Assembly: GCF_014698935.1 (NCBI RefSeq)
Contig: NZ_JACVMN010000002.1
Location: 186,001 to 250,000 of the forward strand
Source: Flagellimonas sp. S3867
Lineage (GTDB): Bacteria; Bacteroidota; Bacteroidia; Flavobacteriales; Flavobacteriaceae
DNA: 64,000 nucleotides
Direction: 5' to 3'
Both the position numbers and the translations under genes were made by a program. The notes beneath the pieces were generated by a model that saw only the letters and a program-made list of their open reading frames with translations, was not told where the DNA came from and made no database searches. Of the stretch, positions 1-7,384 are shown piece by piece (within the stretch, counting starts at the first letter, position 1; every line of letters begins with the position of its first letter).

Positions 1-1
1 G

Positions 2-892
2 ATTGGTATTGAGATGGCAGAGATGCTAAGAAGCCGCGATATCCCAGTCACTTTTTTGGTTCGGGAGGAAAGCTTTTGGAACGGCGTTTTGCCTGATGGT
101 GAATCTGCCATGATCAATGAACATATACTGGAACATCATATAGATCTTCGATTGGGCAACAACCTCAAAGAAATTGTGGCAGATGAAAATGGCAAAGTAA
201 AATCTGTTATCATAACAGAAACTGGGGAAGAACTACCCTGCGATGTGGTTGGATTAACGGCAGGAGTTACTCCAAATGTCAATTTTCTAAAAGATTCGGG
301 AATTGAACTAGGTCGAGGAGTCAAAGTCAACAGATACCTCGAAACCAATGTCAATGACGTTTATGCCATCGGCGATTGTGCAGAACAGCACGAAGCCATA
401 GGAAATAGACGGCCCATTGAAGCCGTTTGGTACACCGGTCGGATGATGGGAGAAACGGTTGCCCAGACCATATGCGGTAATCGCATTGAGTACAAACCAG
501 GGCACTGGTTCAACTCGGCAAAATTCTTGGATATCGAGTACCAAACCTATGGTTGGGTATTTTCAAATAAAGGAAAAAAGGAATATGAAGCTCATTTCCA
601 TTGGCGACATTCCGAAGAAAAAATATGCATAACTGTGGCTTTTCATAAAGACACTAATCAGTTTCTCGGTCTGAATACTTTTGGTATTCGTATGCGACAT
701 GAAGTTTTTGACCGATGGCTTACGGAAGAAAGGGATGTGGACTATGTAATGGAACATTTGGCCGATGCCAATTTTGACCCAGAATTCTTCAAAAAATATG
801 AAACTGAAATTGTATCTAAGTTCAATTCAGATTTGGGAAAATCCATAAACCCCAAAAAGAAAAGCCTTAAACGAATATTTCAAACTGCTTAA
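2..892 (+). CDS. FAD/NAD(P)-dependent oxidoreductase (3' part, cut by window start)
   Basis: Partial gene: the reading frame is already open at base 2, before the first ATG at 14, so the true start and the N-terminal FAD Rossmann fold lie outside the window. What is visible is the NAD(P)-binding half of a pyridine-nucleotide-disulphide oxidoreductase (IGIEMAEML helix at the start) and the second FAD contact, VYAIGDCAE at about visible residue 116, typical of the nitrite reductase/rubredoxin reductase/NADH dehydrogenase-like group. A C-terminal extension of about 150 residues with many aromatic residues follows. It ends 14 bases before a membrane 4Fe-4S protein on the same strand, so the two probably share a transcript and may form an electron-transfer pair (inference). 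The substrate cannot be told from sequence. Confidence 0.85.
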   Translation: MGIEMAEMLRSRDIPVTFLVREESFWNGVLPDGESAMINEHILEHHIDLRLGNNLKEIVADENGKVKSVIITETGEELPCDVVGLTAGVTPNVNFLKDSGIELGRGVKVNRYLETNVNDVYAIGDCAEQHEAIGNRRPIEAVWYTGRMMGETVAQTICGNRIEYKPGHWFNSAKFLDIEYQTYGWVFSNKGKKEYEAHFHWRHSEEKICITVAFHKDTNQFLGLNTFGIRMRHEVFDRWLTEERDVDYVMEHLADANFDPEFFKKYETEIVSKFNSDLGKSINPKKKSLKRIFQTA

Positions 893-906
893 TTAACTAC
901 TATCCA

Positions 907-2511
907 ATGAGCACTTACGATAAAAGTATGGCCCTTACCGGGCAACCTCCCAAAATATTGAGTCGAAACCAAAAGATGGCTACCCTCTTGGGCATGTTCG
1001 GATTGGCAATCGTCCTTTTGGCCGCTTTCAATGTCAGTTTTCCGAACAAAGGATTATGGCTGACCATTTCATTGTTGTCCATTACCCTGGGAACTATTTG
1101 GTTTTCATGGGATGCCTATTCCCAAAAATTACCAGGGATAAAAAATGATGGTGTTTGGTTCAAATCCATATCCAGTAAAGGATTTTGGGGATGGATAGCC
1201 GGAATTGCATTGACCGGGTTTTACATCATATTATATTTCTATCCTGAATACCTTGGTTTGGTCAAGGGCGGAGAAAACAAGGGCGTTATTGCTTTGTTCG
1301 ACCCTCTGAGTAAAATATTAAGTGGTAACGCAGCAAGCCAATGGTTTGTATATGGAACACTTTATACGGTGGCCATTTTCGCTTTCGGTATAAAATTCAT
1401 CTGGAAATACCGTCACAATCGTTATGAACGCCTTCGAACCATAAGCGTGATGTTTTTCCAAACTGCTTTTGCATTTATTATCCCAGAATTGATGGCGCGT
1501 TTAAATGGCGATAAAATTCTGAATGGCGGAAGTCTTCCCTATTACGATCTTAAAAATGTATGGCCCTTGAATTACTATAACTTTGAAGGTTATCGCATAA
1601 AAGCATTCTTAAGTTCGGGGGATATTGGCCTTGCACTATTAATTTTTGGAATCTTATCCGTATTTGTTATCACTCCCATCTTAACCTATAAATATGGAAA
1701 AAGATGGTACTGCTCTTGGGTATGTGGTTGTGGTGGATTGGCCGAAACTGCCGGAGATTCATTTAGACACCTAAGTGACAAAACGGTTAAGGCTTGGAAT
1801 GTTGAGCGCTGGGTAGTGCATAGCGTGGTAGTTTTTGTAACCTTGATGACCACGGCTGTTATCTACTCTTATTTAGGAACCGACACTAGCAAATATTGGT
1901 TGACCAAAAGTTCCTTTTTAATCGGAGTTACCGTTCTATTGACCTTGGTTTTTGGTTGGGTAATGTTGTTCAAGCGCCAGCAACTGCAAAAAGATGCGCA
2001 GTATGGTGCAATCGGTTACTTCGTAATCATCATGGCACTTATAGGTATGCATTTTTTCAGCGGCGATGGTAACGTCTTTTTATTCAAATCTGAAACGCTA
2101 CGTAAATCCTATTCATTTTTAATTGGAAGTATCTTTTCAGGTGTTATCGGAACCGGATTCTATCCTATTTTTGGAAACAGGGTCTGGTGTCGTTTTGGTT
2201 GTCCGATGGCAGCTATAATGGGCTTTCAGCAACGCTTGTTCTCGCGGTTCAGGATTACAACCAACGGAGGACAGTGTATCTCATGCGGTAACTGTTCCAC
2301 CTATTGTGAAATGGGAATCGATGTCCGTGCATATGCACAAAAAGGTGAAAACATTGTACGTTCCAGTTGCGTGGGATGTGGTATTTGTTCGGCGGTATGC
2401 CCAAGAGGTGTCCTTAAATTGGAAAACGGTCCTTTAGAAAACAGGATAGACAGTAATCAAGTATTGTTGGGCAATGATGTTGATTTGATGCAATTGGTGA
2501 ACCAAAAATAA
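907..2511 (+). CDS. Membrane-bound 4Fe-4S polyferredoxin-like protein (NosR/CcoG/NapH type)
   Basis: A 534-residue integral membrane protein with about seven or eight hydrophobic segments. It has two membrane-associated Cys motifs of the NapH/NosR/CcoG kind, WYCSWVCGCGG near residue 267 and WCRFGCPM near residue 427. Two classical ferredoxin motifs follow in the cytoplasmic tail: CISCGNCSTYC near 457 and CVGCGICSAVCP near 488, each followed by a conserved fold turn. This set implies two [4Fe-4S] clusters plus membrane Cys pairs that could handle electrons across the membrane. It directly follows a FAD/NAD(P) oxidoreductase, a plausible electron donor, and is followed after one base by a MORN-like gene. 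CcoG would be a copper-handling alternative, but no cytochrome oxidase genes are adjacent. The family assignment is secure; the partner and role are inferred. Confidence 0.85.
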   Translation: MSTYDKSMALTGQPPKILSRNQKMATLLGMFGLAIVLLAAFNVSFPNKGLWLTISLLSITLGTIWFSWDAYSQKLPGIKNDGVWFKSISSKGFWGWIAGIALTGFYIILYFYPEYLGLVKGGENKGVIALFDPLSKILSGNAASQWFVYGTLYTVAIFAFGIKFIWKYRHNRYERLRTISVMFFQTAFAFIIPELMARLNGDKILNGGSLPYYDLKNVWPLNYYNFEGYRIKAFLSSGDIGLALLIFGILSVFVITPILTYKYGKRWYCSWVCGCGGLAETAGDSFRHLSDKTVKAWNVERWVVHSVVVFVTLMTTAVIYSYLGTDTSKYWLTKSSFLIGVTVLLTLVFGWVMLFKRQQLQKDAQYGAIGYFVIIMALIGMHFFSGDGNVFLFKSETLRKSYSFLIGSIFSGVIGTGFYPIFGNRVWCRFGCPMAAIMGFQQRLFSRFRITTNGGQCISCGNCSTYCEMGIDVRAYAQKGENIVRSSCVGCGICSAVCPRGVLKLENGPLENRIDSNQVLLGNDVDLMQLVNQK

Positions 2512-2512
2512 G

Positions 2513-2989
2513 ATGCTTCGACTGTTTCTGGTGGGTATGTTTTTACTGGCCGCCTTTGTTTTAACGAAAAGGGAATACTCCCGTGAATACCATTCCAATG
2601 GTAAAATCAAATCTGAAGGTTGGAAAAATGGCGAATCCAAAGAGGATTTCTGGAAATTCTATCATTCCACTGGAAAAATAAAAGAAAAAGGTCATTTTAA
2701 ACATGACCTAAGGGTTGGATATTGGTATTTTTACGACCGAAATGGAAGGCCCGCAATGGAAGGACATTATAAAGGAGGGAAAATGGGTATGTGGTGGTTG
2801 TTCTATGATAATAATGGTAAAATCAACCATAAATGTCAACTGCAAAAAGGAGTGAAAAACGGATACTGTTTAAAATACAAGAATGAAAAATTGACTTCTG
2901 CTGAAAAATACAATCATGGCAAAAAAGTAAAGGAGTGGTATGACTTTAGAAGCTTTAAACAAGAAAACAAACTGTCCGATCTTAAATAA
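2513..2989 (+). CDS. MORN-repeat / YwqK-like exported protein
   Basis: A 158-residue protein with an N-terminal hydrophobic segment (residues 3-17) and then repeated units of the pattern Y-x-x-x-G-K-I/R-x-x-x-G-x-W/H-x-x-G. These are seen at about residues 24-45, 47-67, 70-90 and 93-115 (for example YHSNGKIKSEGWKNG and YHSTGKIKEKGHFKHD). Such repeats are the MORN_2/YwqK type common in Bacteroidota; the name 'antitoxin YwqK' used in databases is not functional evidence. The gene begins one base after the stop of the 4Fe-4S protein, and its own stop codon abuts the ATG of the following glycosyltransferase (TAAATG), so it is translationally packed in the operon. Its function is unknown; a structural or binding role at the cell envelope is possible. 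Confidence 0.75.
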   Translation: MLRLFLVGMFLLAAFVLTKREYSREYHSNGKIKSEGWKNGESKEDFWKFYHSTGKIKEKGHFKHDLRVGYWYFYDRNGRPAMEGHYKGGKMGMWWLFYDNNGKINHKCQLQKGVKNGYCLKYKNEKLTSAEKYNHGKKVKEWYDFRSFKQENKLSDLK

Positions 2990-3679
2990 ATGGCAGAAAT
3001 CAAAGTCATAATCCCAGCAGTAAATGAGGGAGATTCCATTGGAAAAGTTGTTTCAGGAATTCCAAAATCGGTATCGGAAATCATAGTTGTAAACAACGGA
3101 TCTACGGACCAAACTGTAGAAAACGCAAAAAAAGCCGGAGCAACTGTACTTACTGAAAATCAGCGTGGGTACGGTTTCGCATGCCTAAAGGGGATGGATT
3201 ACATTTCGAAACAATCCAAACGACCCGACATTATCGTATTTATTGACGGAGATTACTCCGACTATCCAGAAGAACTGGACAAGGTGGTAGCTCCAATTTT
3301 GGAAAAGGACATCGATTTTGTGGTCGGCGCACGGAAAAAAGCACTTCGTGAACCGGGTTCCATGACCCCTCAACAGGTTTTTGGAAATCAATTGGCCACC
3401 TTTTTAATGCGATTGTTGTTTAGGGCAAAATTTACCGATTTGGGGCCCTTCAGAGCTATAAAATATGATAAGCTCATCGCATTGGAAATGCAGGACCAAA
3501 CCTACGGTTGGACCGTGGAAATGCAGCTAAAAGTCTTGCGAAAAAAAATGTCATATACCGAAGTACCAGTGCGTTATAAACGCAGAATTGGTGTCTCAAA
3601 AGTTTCAGGTACGGTAAAAGGTACTATATTTGCAGGCATAAAAATTCTAGGTTGGATTTTTAAATACAGTATAAAGTAA
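2990..3679 (+). CDS. Family 2 glycosyltransferase (polyprenyl-phosphate mannosyl/glucosyltransferase-like)
   Basis: A 229-residue GT-A fold glycosyltransferase. It opens with the family-2 start KVIIPAVNEGDSIGKVV, has the nucleotide-binding VNNGSTDQT segment near residue 37, and a metal/nucleotide DGD motif (VFIDGDYSDYP) near residue 83. Length and pattern match dolichyl/polyprenyl-phosphate mannose (or glucose) synthases, which charge a lipid carrier with one sugar from a nucleotide sugar at the inner face of the membrane. There is no added transmembrane domain apart from a mildly hydrophobic C-terminus (GTIFAGIKILGWIF). It is one base upstream of a second, membrane-anchored GT2, and a GT-C enzyme that would use such a lipid-linked donor lies at 7385-8749. 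The sugar is unknown. Confidence 0.85.
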   Translation: MAEIKVIIPAVNEGDSIGKVVSGIPKSVSEIIVVNNGSTDQTVENAKKAGATVLTENQRGYGFACLKGMDYISKQSKRPDIIVFIDGDYSDYPEELDKVVAPILEKDIDFVVGARKKALREPGSMTPQQVFGNQLATFLMRLLFRAKFTDLGPFRAIKYDKLIALEMQDQTYGWTVEMQLKVLRKKMSYTEVPVRYKRRIGVSKVSGTVKGTIFAGIKILGWIFKYSIK

Positions 3680-3680
3680 T

Positions 3681-5165
3681 ATGGGACTAACTATCGCTAT
3701 TTTTATTATCGCTATTTATAGTACGGCCTTAATTTTGATTTTCTTCTATAGCCTTGCGCAATTGAACCTTTTGGTGAATTATTTGGGCAACAAAAAGCAA
3801 AACGAAGAAGCTCCAAAATACAACCTTTTAGATCCCAAAGAAATCCCTTTCGTTACCATTCAACTTCCCATTTACAATGAGGAATATGTAATGCAGCGAC
3901 TTTTGGAAAATATCTCCAAAATAGAATACCCAAAAAGTAAATTGGAAATTCAGGTTTTGGACGATTCCACGGATGATACTGTCATTGACACTGCAGAAAA
4001 AATAAAATTACTAAAGGAAAACGGCCTTGACATTACCCATATACGAAGAGAAAACCGACAAGGTTTTAAAGCCGGGGCCCTAAAAGAAGGATTGGAAATA
4101 GCGAAAGGAGATTTCATCGCCATTTTTGATGCTGATTTTCTTCCGGAGAGCGATTGGCTAAAAAAGACCGTTCCTTACTTTAAGGATGAAGAAATCGGTG
4201 TTGTCCAAACAAGATGGGGACACATCAATAGGGATTATTCTACGCTTACCAAGATTCAAGCTTTTGCTCTTGATGCACATTTTACTTTAGAACAAGTAGG
4301 AAGAAATTCAAAAGGGCATTTTATCAACTTTAACGGTACTGCTGGTATCTGGAGAAAAGATTGCATCCTTGATGCCGGTAACTGGGAGGGTGACACCCTT
4401 ACAGAAGATTTGGATTTAAGTTACAGAGCCCAATTAAAAAATTGGAAGTTTAAGTATTTGGAAGATGTGGAAACTCCTGCAGAGCTTCCTGTTGTTATAA
4501 GTGCTGCTCGTTCCCAACAATTCAGATGGAACAAAGGCGGAGCCGAAAACTTCAAAAAATCGGTTTGGAGTGTTGTTACGGCCAAAAATATTCCATTCAA
4601 AACCAAATTCCATGGCGTAATGCACTTGTTGAACAGTTCCATGTTCTTGTGCGTTTTTATAGTTGCAGTTTTAAGCATTCCCATGTTGTACATCAAAAAC
4701 ACCTATGGTCATTTAGGTTGGATTTTTGAAGTAACCAGTTTCTTTATCATCAGTACCATTATTCTATTTATTTGTTATTGGTTCACCTATAAAAGTATTC
4801 AGGGCAGTAGTTTTGACAAATTTGTGGACTATATCAAATTGTTTTTTACCTTTTTCTCGGTAGCCCTTGGATTTTCATTACATAATTCCATTGCCGTATT
4901 GGAAGGCCATATGGGTAAACGAAGTGAATTTGTGAGAACACCAAAATTCAACATCAACAATCTAAAAGATAGTTGGAAAGGAAATAAATATTTAGCCAAA
5001 AAAATGTCTCCGAACATGGTTATAGAATTTGCTTTGATGATCTATTTCTTATTTGGCATGTACAGCGCAATTCCTTTAAATGACTTCGGACTTTTCCCCT
5101 TTCATTTAATGTTGTTCTTGGGCTTTGGCTTCGTGTTCTTTAAGTCCTTGACAGCGAAAGCGTAA
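3681..5165 (+). CDS. Membrane-anchored GT2 glycosyltransferase, cellulose synthase-like
   Basis: A 494-residue processive-type family 2 glycosyltransferase. It has an N-terminal membrane helix (residues about 5-27), then a cytoplasmic catalytic domain with VLDDSTDDT near residue 94, the AIFDADF metal motif near residue 150, TEDLDLSYR near residue 240 (catalytic base region) and QQFRW near residue 278 (QxxRW, polymer end binding). Four or so C-terminal membrane helices follow. This arrangement matches cellulose synthase/ceramide glucosyltransferase-like enzymes that build or extrude glycans at the inner membrane. It follows the smaller GT2 with one base between and ends the operon. No BcsB or BcsD partner is present, so cellulose itself is unlikely. 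Donor and product are unknown. Confidence 0.85.
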   Translation: MGLTIAIFIIAIYSTALILIFFYSLAQLNLLVNYLGNKKQNEEAPKYNLLDPKEIPFVTIQLPIYNEEYVMQRLLENISKIEYPKSKLEIQVLDDSTDDTVIDTAEKIKLLKENGLDITHIRRENRQGFKAGALKEGLEIAKGDFIAIFDADFLPESDWLKKTVPYFKDEEIGVVQTRWGHINRDYSTLTKIQAFALDAHFTLEQVGRNSKGHFINFNGTAGIWRKDCILDAGNWEGDTLTEDLDLSYRAQLKNWKFKYLEDVETPAELPVVISAARSQQFRWNKGGAENFKKSVWSVVTAKNIPFKTKFHGVMHLLNSSMFLCVFIVAVLSIPMLYIKNTYGHLGWIFEVTSFFIISTIILFICYWFTYKSIQGSSFDKFVDYIKLFFTFFSVALGFSLHNSIAVLEGHMGKRSEFVRTPKFNINNLKDSWKGNKYLAKKMSPNMVIEFALMIYFLFGMYSAIPLNDFGLFPFHLMLFLGFGFVFFKSLTAKA

Positions 5166-5283
5166 ATCCTTTTCAATTTTAAAATTACGGTTCATTTCCT
5201 TGCTGGATGGCTATGAGTGTATTCACTTTCAAAAAATCAAAATAGCTACATTTATACGGTTCGTCACTCAAGAATTCGACTAA

Positions 5284-6006
5284 ATGGAAGAAAAACCTAG
5301 ACTTTCACGACTTACTGCAATTTTAACTCAACTGCAATCCTCAAGGATTGTCACCGCAAAAACGCTTGCCGAAAAGCACAATGTAAGTGTCAGGACCATT
5401 TATCGGGATATCCGGACTTTGGAAAAATCCGGGGTTCCCATTATTACGGAAGAAGGCAAGGGATATTCCATGATGGAAGGGTATCAATTACCTCCTGTAA
5501 TGTTCACCGAAGATGAAGCCAATGCGCTCATAACTGCCGAGCAATTGATTCTGAAAAACAAGGATGCCTCTTTTGTGCAACATTATTCCGAAGCCATTCT
5601 AAAAATAAAGGCGTTGCTAAAAGGCCCTCAAAAAGACAAGGCCAGCTTACTTACAGAGCGTATCTATTTTATGGATAACTATTTAAATCAAAGAACCAGT
5701 AATTATCTCATGCGCATTCAATCGGCCTTGACCAATTTTCAGGTTTTGAGCATTGATTATTTATCCCTAGATCAAAAATTCACCAATAGGAACATAGAAC
5801 CTTTTGCACTTTATAGTTCCCAAGAGAAATGGTTGCTTATCGCTTATTGTAGACTCCGCAAAGCTTTTAGGGTGTTTAGAATAGATCATATTCAAAAAAT
5901 AACCAACACCTACGAGCATTTCGAATCGCACAACATGACCTTGGAAGAATATTATAAATCGTATGATGCCTATTATCAGGATAATCCTGAGCTAAATGGG
6001 AAATGA
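5284..6006 (+). CDS. YafY-type transcriptional regulator with HTH and WYL domains
   Basis: A 240-residue regulator. The N-terminus holds a DeoR/HTH_11-type winged helix (RLTAILTQLQSSRIVTAKTL then KHNVSVRTIYRDIRTLEKSG, residues about 8-50). The C-terminal half contains a WYL ligand-sensing domain (residues about 140-225), where the core is degenerate: LSIDYLSL, then WLLIAYCRLRKAFRVFRIDHI. WYL proteins bind small or nucleic acid ligands and usually act as repressors. The start at 5284 is preceded by an A-rich stretch, not by a clear ribosome site, as usual in this phylum. The gene stands alone, 118 bases after the glycosyltransferase operon, and its targets cannot be deduced from sequence. Confidence 0.9.
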   Translation: MEEKPRLSRLTAILTQLQSSRIVTAKTLAEKHNVSVRTIYRDIRTLEKSGVPIITEEGKGYSMMEGYQLPPVMFTEDEANALITAEQLILKNKDASFVQHYSEAILKIKALLKGPQKDKASLLTERIYFMDNYLNQRTSNYLMRIQSALTNFQVLSIDYLSLDQKFTNRNIEPFALYSSQEKWLLIAYCRLRKAFRVFRIDHIQKITNTYEHFESHNMTLEEYYKSYDAYYQDNPELNGK

Positions 6007-6156
6007 TTGAGCAAAAAAGCGCACTTTTTCCAATTACACTTATCGTTTTCGTGTAAGATTCTATTTCACTAAAATCAGCATGAGTTTCGGAGTAGGAATC
6101 ATTGTAGAATGTAGGCAGGAAATATTCCTTCTGTTAACCAACTAAAGCAATAGATT

Positions 6157-6179
6157 TTACACGTTATTGTCCGCTGTTT
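6157..6179. repeat. Short element shared with 63690-63711 at the 3' end of a leftward gene
   Basis: TACACGTTATTGTCCGCTGT (6158-6177) and the TTTA after it align without gaps to TACACTTTGTTGGCAACAGT (63690-63709), with 16 identities over 22 positions. Both copies lie a few bases beyond the stop codon of a leftward accessory-looking gene. They may be remnants of a shared interspersed repeat or cassette boundary. Confidence 0.35.
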
Positions 6180-6186
6180 ACATCAA

Positions 6187-6642
6187 TTAGTTTGCGATTT
6201 TTTCAATTGCCTCGATTTCCTCTTTCGAGTATTTTCTATTTCGGTGACATCTGCTAGTCCAATAAGTCTGTGGTTCAGAGTAATCATATTCACCGTAATG
6301 AGACCAAAGATTATTCTTGAATCCGTATAAAATGTAATTTGAATCAATTTCAAAGTTGGCTCGGCAAGCACCCACATGTGCAATGGTTAAAATCGTTATG
6401 ATTCTGTCATCAAATGTCCCTTTATATGCTTTGTATGCCTTTATTTCATATTTGTGAAATGAATACATTTTGTTATCGTGTTCAATTTCAATAATTTCTT
6501 TCGAAACTACCTTCCCAACAAATACAATATCCGAACGTTCAAATTCGGTTTTTACATCTTTCATTTTTTTGCAACTGCATGCAAAGGAAGAACTCGTTTG
6601 AAATAAGAATAAAACAAGTAGTATTCTCGAAACTAATTTCAT
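6187..6642 (-). CDS. Small exported protein with NTR/TIMP-like N-terminus
   Basis: A 151-residue protein with a signal peptide (KLVSRILLVLFLFQTSSSFA). The mature chain would begin with CSCKK, the Cys-x-Cys start characteristic of netrin-like (NTR)/tissue-inhibitor-of-metalloprotease-like bacterial proteins. After it comes a beta-rich segment (SDIVFVGKVVSKE) and two more Cys (GACRANF, TSRCHRN) that could make disulphides. The Cys could alternatively be a lipobox Cys. The gene is monocistronic, on the opposite strand to its neighbours, and has a repeat-like element immediately after its stop, which suggests a recently acquired single-gene insertion. The function is unknown; metalloprotease inhibition must not be assumed. 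Confidence 0.7.
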   Translation of the reverse strand: MKLVSRILLVLFLFQTSSSFACSCKKMKDVKTEFERSDIVFVGKVVSKEIIEIEHDNKMYSFHKYEIKAYKAYKGTFDDRIITILTIAHVGACRANFEIDSNYILYGFKNNLWSHYGEYDYSEPQTYWTSRCHRNRKYSKEEIEAIEKIAN

Positions 6643-6807
6643 GCGTAAATTACTTACAACTAATAAGTTAAGTTCGAGAATTTTAGCTTAAAAAACAGCT
6701 CCAATTGACATATACAGGTTATGAATTGACCTATTCCAACCACCCCTGACATACCCTTGTCATAAACCGTAAATATTTTTGGTCAAATCTTAAAAACGTA
6801 TTATATC

Positions 6808-7266
6808 ATGACAAGCACAAAAAGAGACGCATTAACCATTGTAGGTTTAGCTACAAGAACATCCAATGACCGTGGAAAAGCTGACAAGGACATTCCACAA
6901 CTATGGGAAAAGTTTATGGCGGAAAATGCGCTTAACCGAATCCCAAATAAAGTGGATGATACCCTTTATGCCATCTACACGGACTATGAGGGAGATCATA
7001 CCAAACCCTACACCATAGTTATCGGTTGCAATGTGGCCCATCTTGACAATATTCCGGAAGATATGACCGTCAAAATGATTCCCGAATCTAACTATACCAA
7101 ATTCACTGCTAAGGGCGACCTTACAAAAGATGCCGTAATCAACACTTGGATGGACATCTGGAATACAGATTTGAAGAGAACATATACTACCGATATAGAA
7201 ATCTATGGTGAAAAAGCGCTGAACCCCACCAACGGGGAAGCGGAAATTTTGATTGCCATAGAATAA
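6808..7266 (+). CDS. GyrI-like small-molecule-binding (AraC effector-binding) domain protein
   Basis: A 152-residue stand-alone GyrI-like/AraC-effector-binding domain without a DNA-binding part. The pattern fits: a first strand VVGLATRTSN, then LWEKFM, then YAIYTDYEGDHTKPYTIVIGCNV, and a late VINTWMDIWNTDLKRTYTTDIEIYGE segment that closes the fold with the acidic residues that line the pocket in this family. The ATG at 6808 follows an AT-rich stretch. The likely role is binding or hydrolysis of a cationic or hydrophobic small molecule in the cytoplasm (family knowledge), and the ligand is unknown. It is monocistronic and followed by a nested inverted repeat (7274-7327). Confidence 0.8.
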   Translation: MTSTKRDALTIVGLATRTSNDRGKADKDIPQLWEKFMAENALNRIPNKVDDTLYAIYTDYEGDHTKPYTIVIGCNVAHLDNIPEDMTVKMIPESNYTKFTAKGDLTKDAVINTWMDIWNTDLKRTYTTDIEIYGEKALNPTNGEAEILIAIE

Positions 7267-7273
7267 TACTAGG

Positions 7274-7327
7274 CATATCCTGTCGTGGCTGTTACGTAAA
7301 TTTACGCTCAATACATGGCAGGATATG
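7274..7327. repeat. Nested inverted repeats downstream of the GyrI-like gene
   Basis: The outer arms CATATCCTG (7274-7282) and CAGGATATG (7319-7327) are perfect 9-bp complements. They enclose a perfect 12-bp palindrome CGTAAATTTACG (7295-7306). There is no T-run after the outer stem, so it is not a textbook terminator. It may be a transcript 3' end, a protein-binding site or a small palindromic element. Confidence 0.5.
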
Positions 7328-7384
7328 ATTCTCAATCCAATATATTTTTATATTTTTTGCTGACCTTAGAAATGCTGATCAGCA

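Noticed and set aside
5166..5283. tRNA-like sequence with GGTTCGTCACTCAAGAATTCGA near 5257-5279
   Set aside because: No cloverleaf arms could be drawn around it; only a passing resemblance to a T-loop. No tRNA was found in the window by eye.
6034..6056. Inverted repeat TTACAC/GTGTAA after the WYL regulator
   Set aside because: Six pairs around an 11-base loop with no T-run; common by chance in AT-rich DNA.
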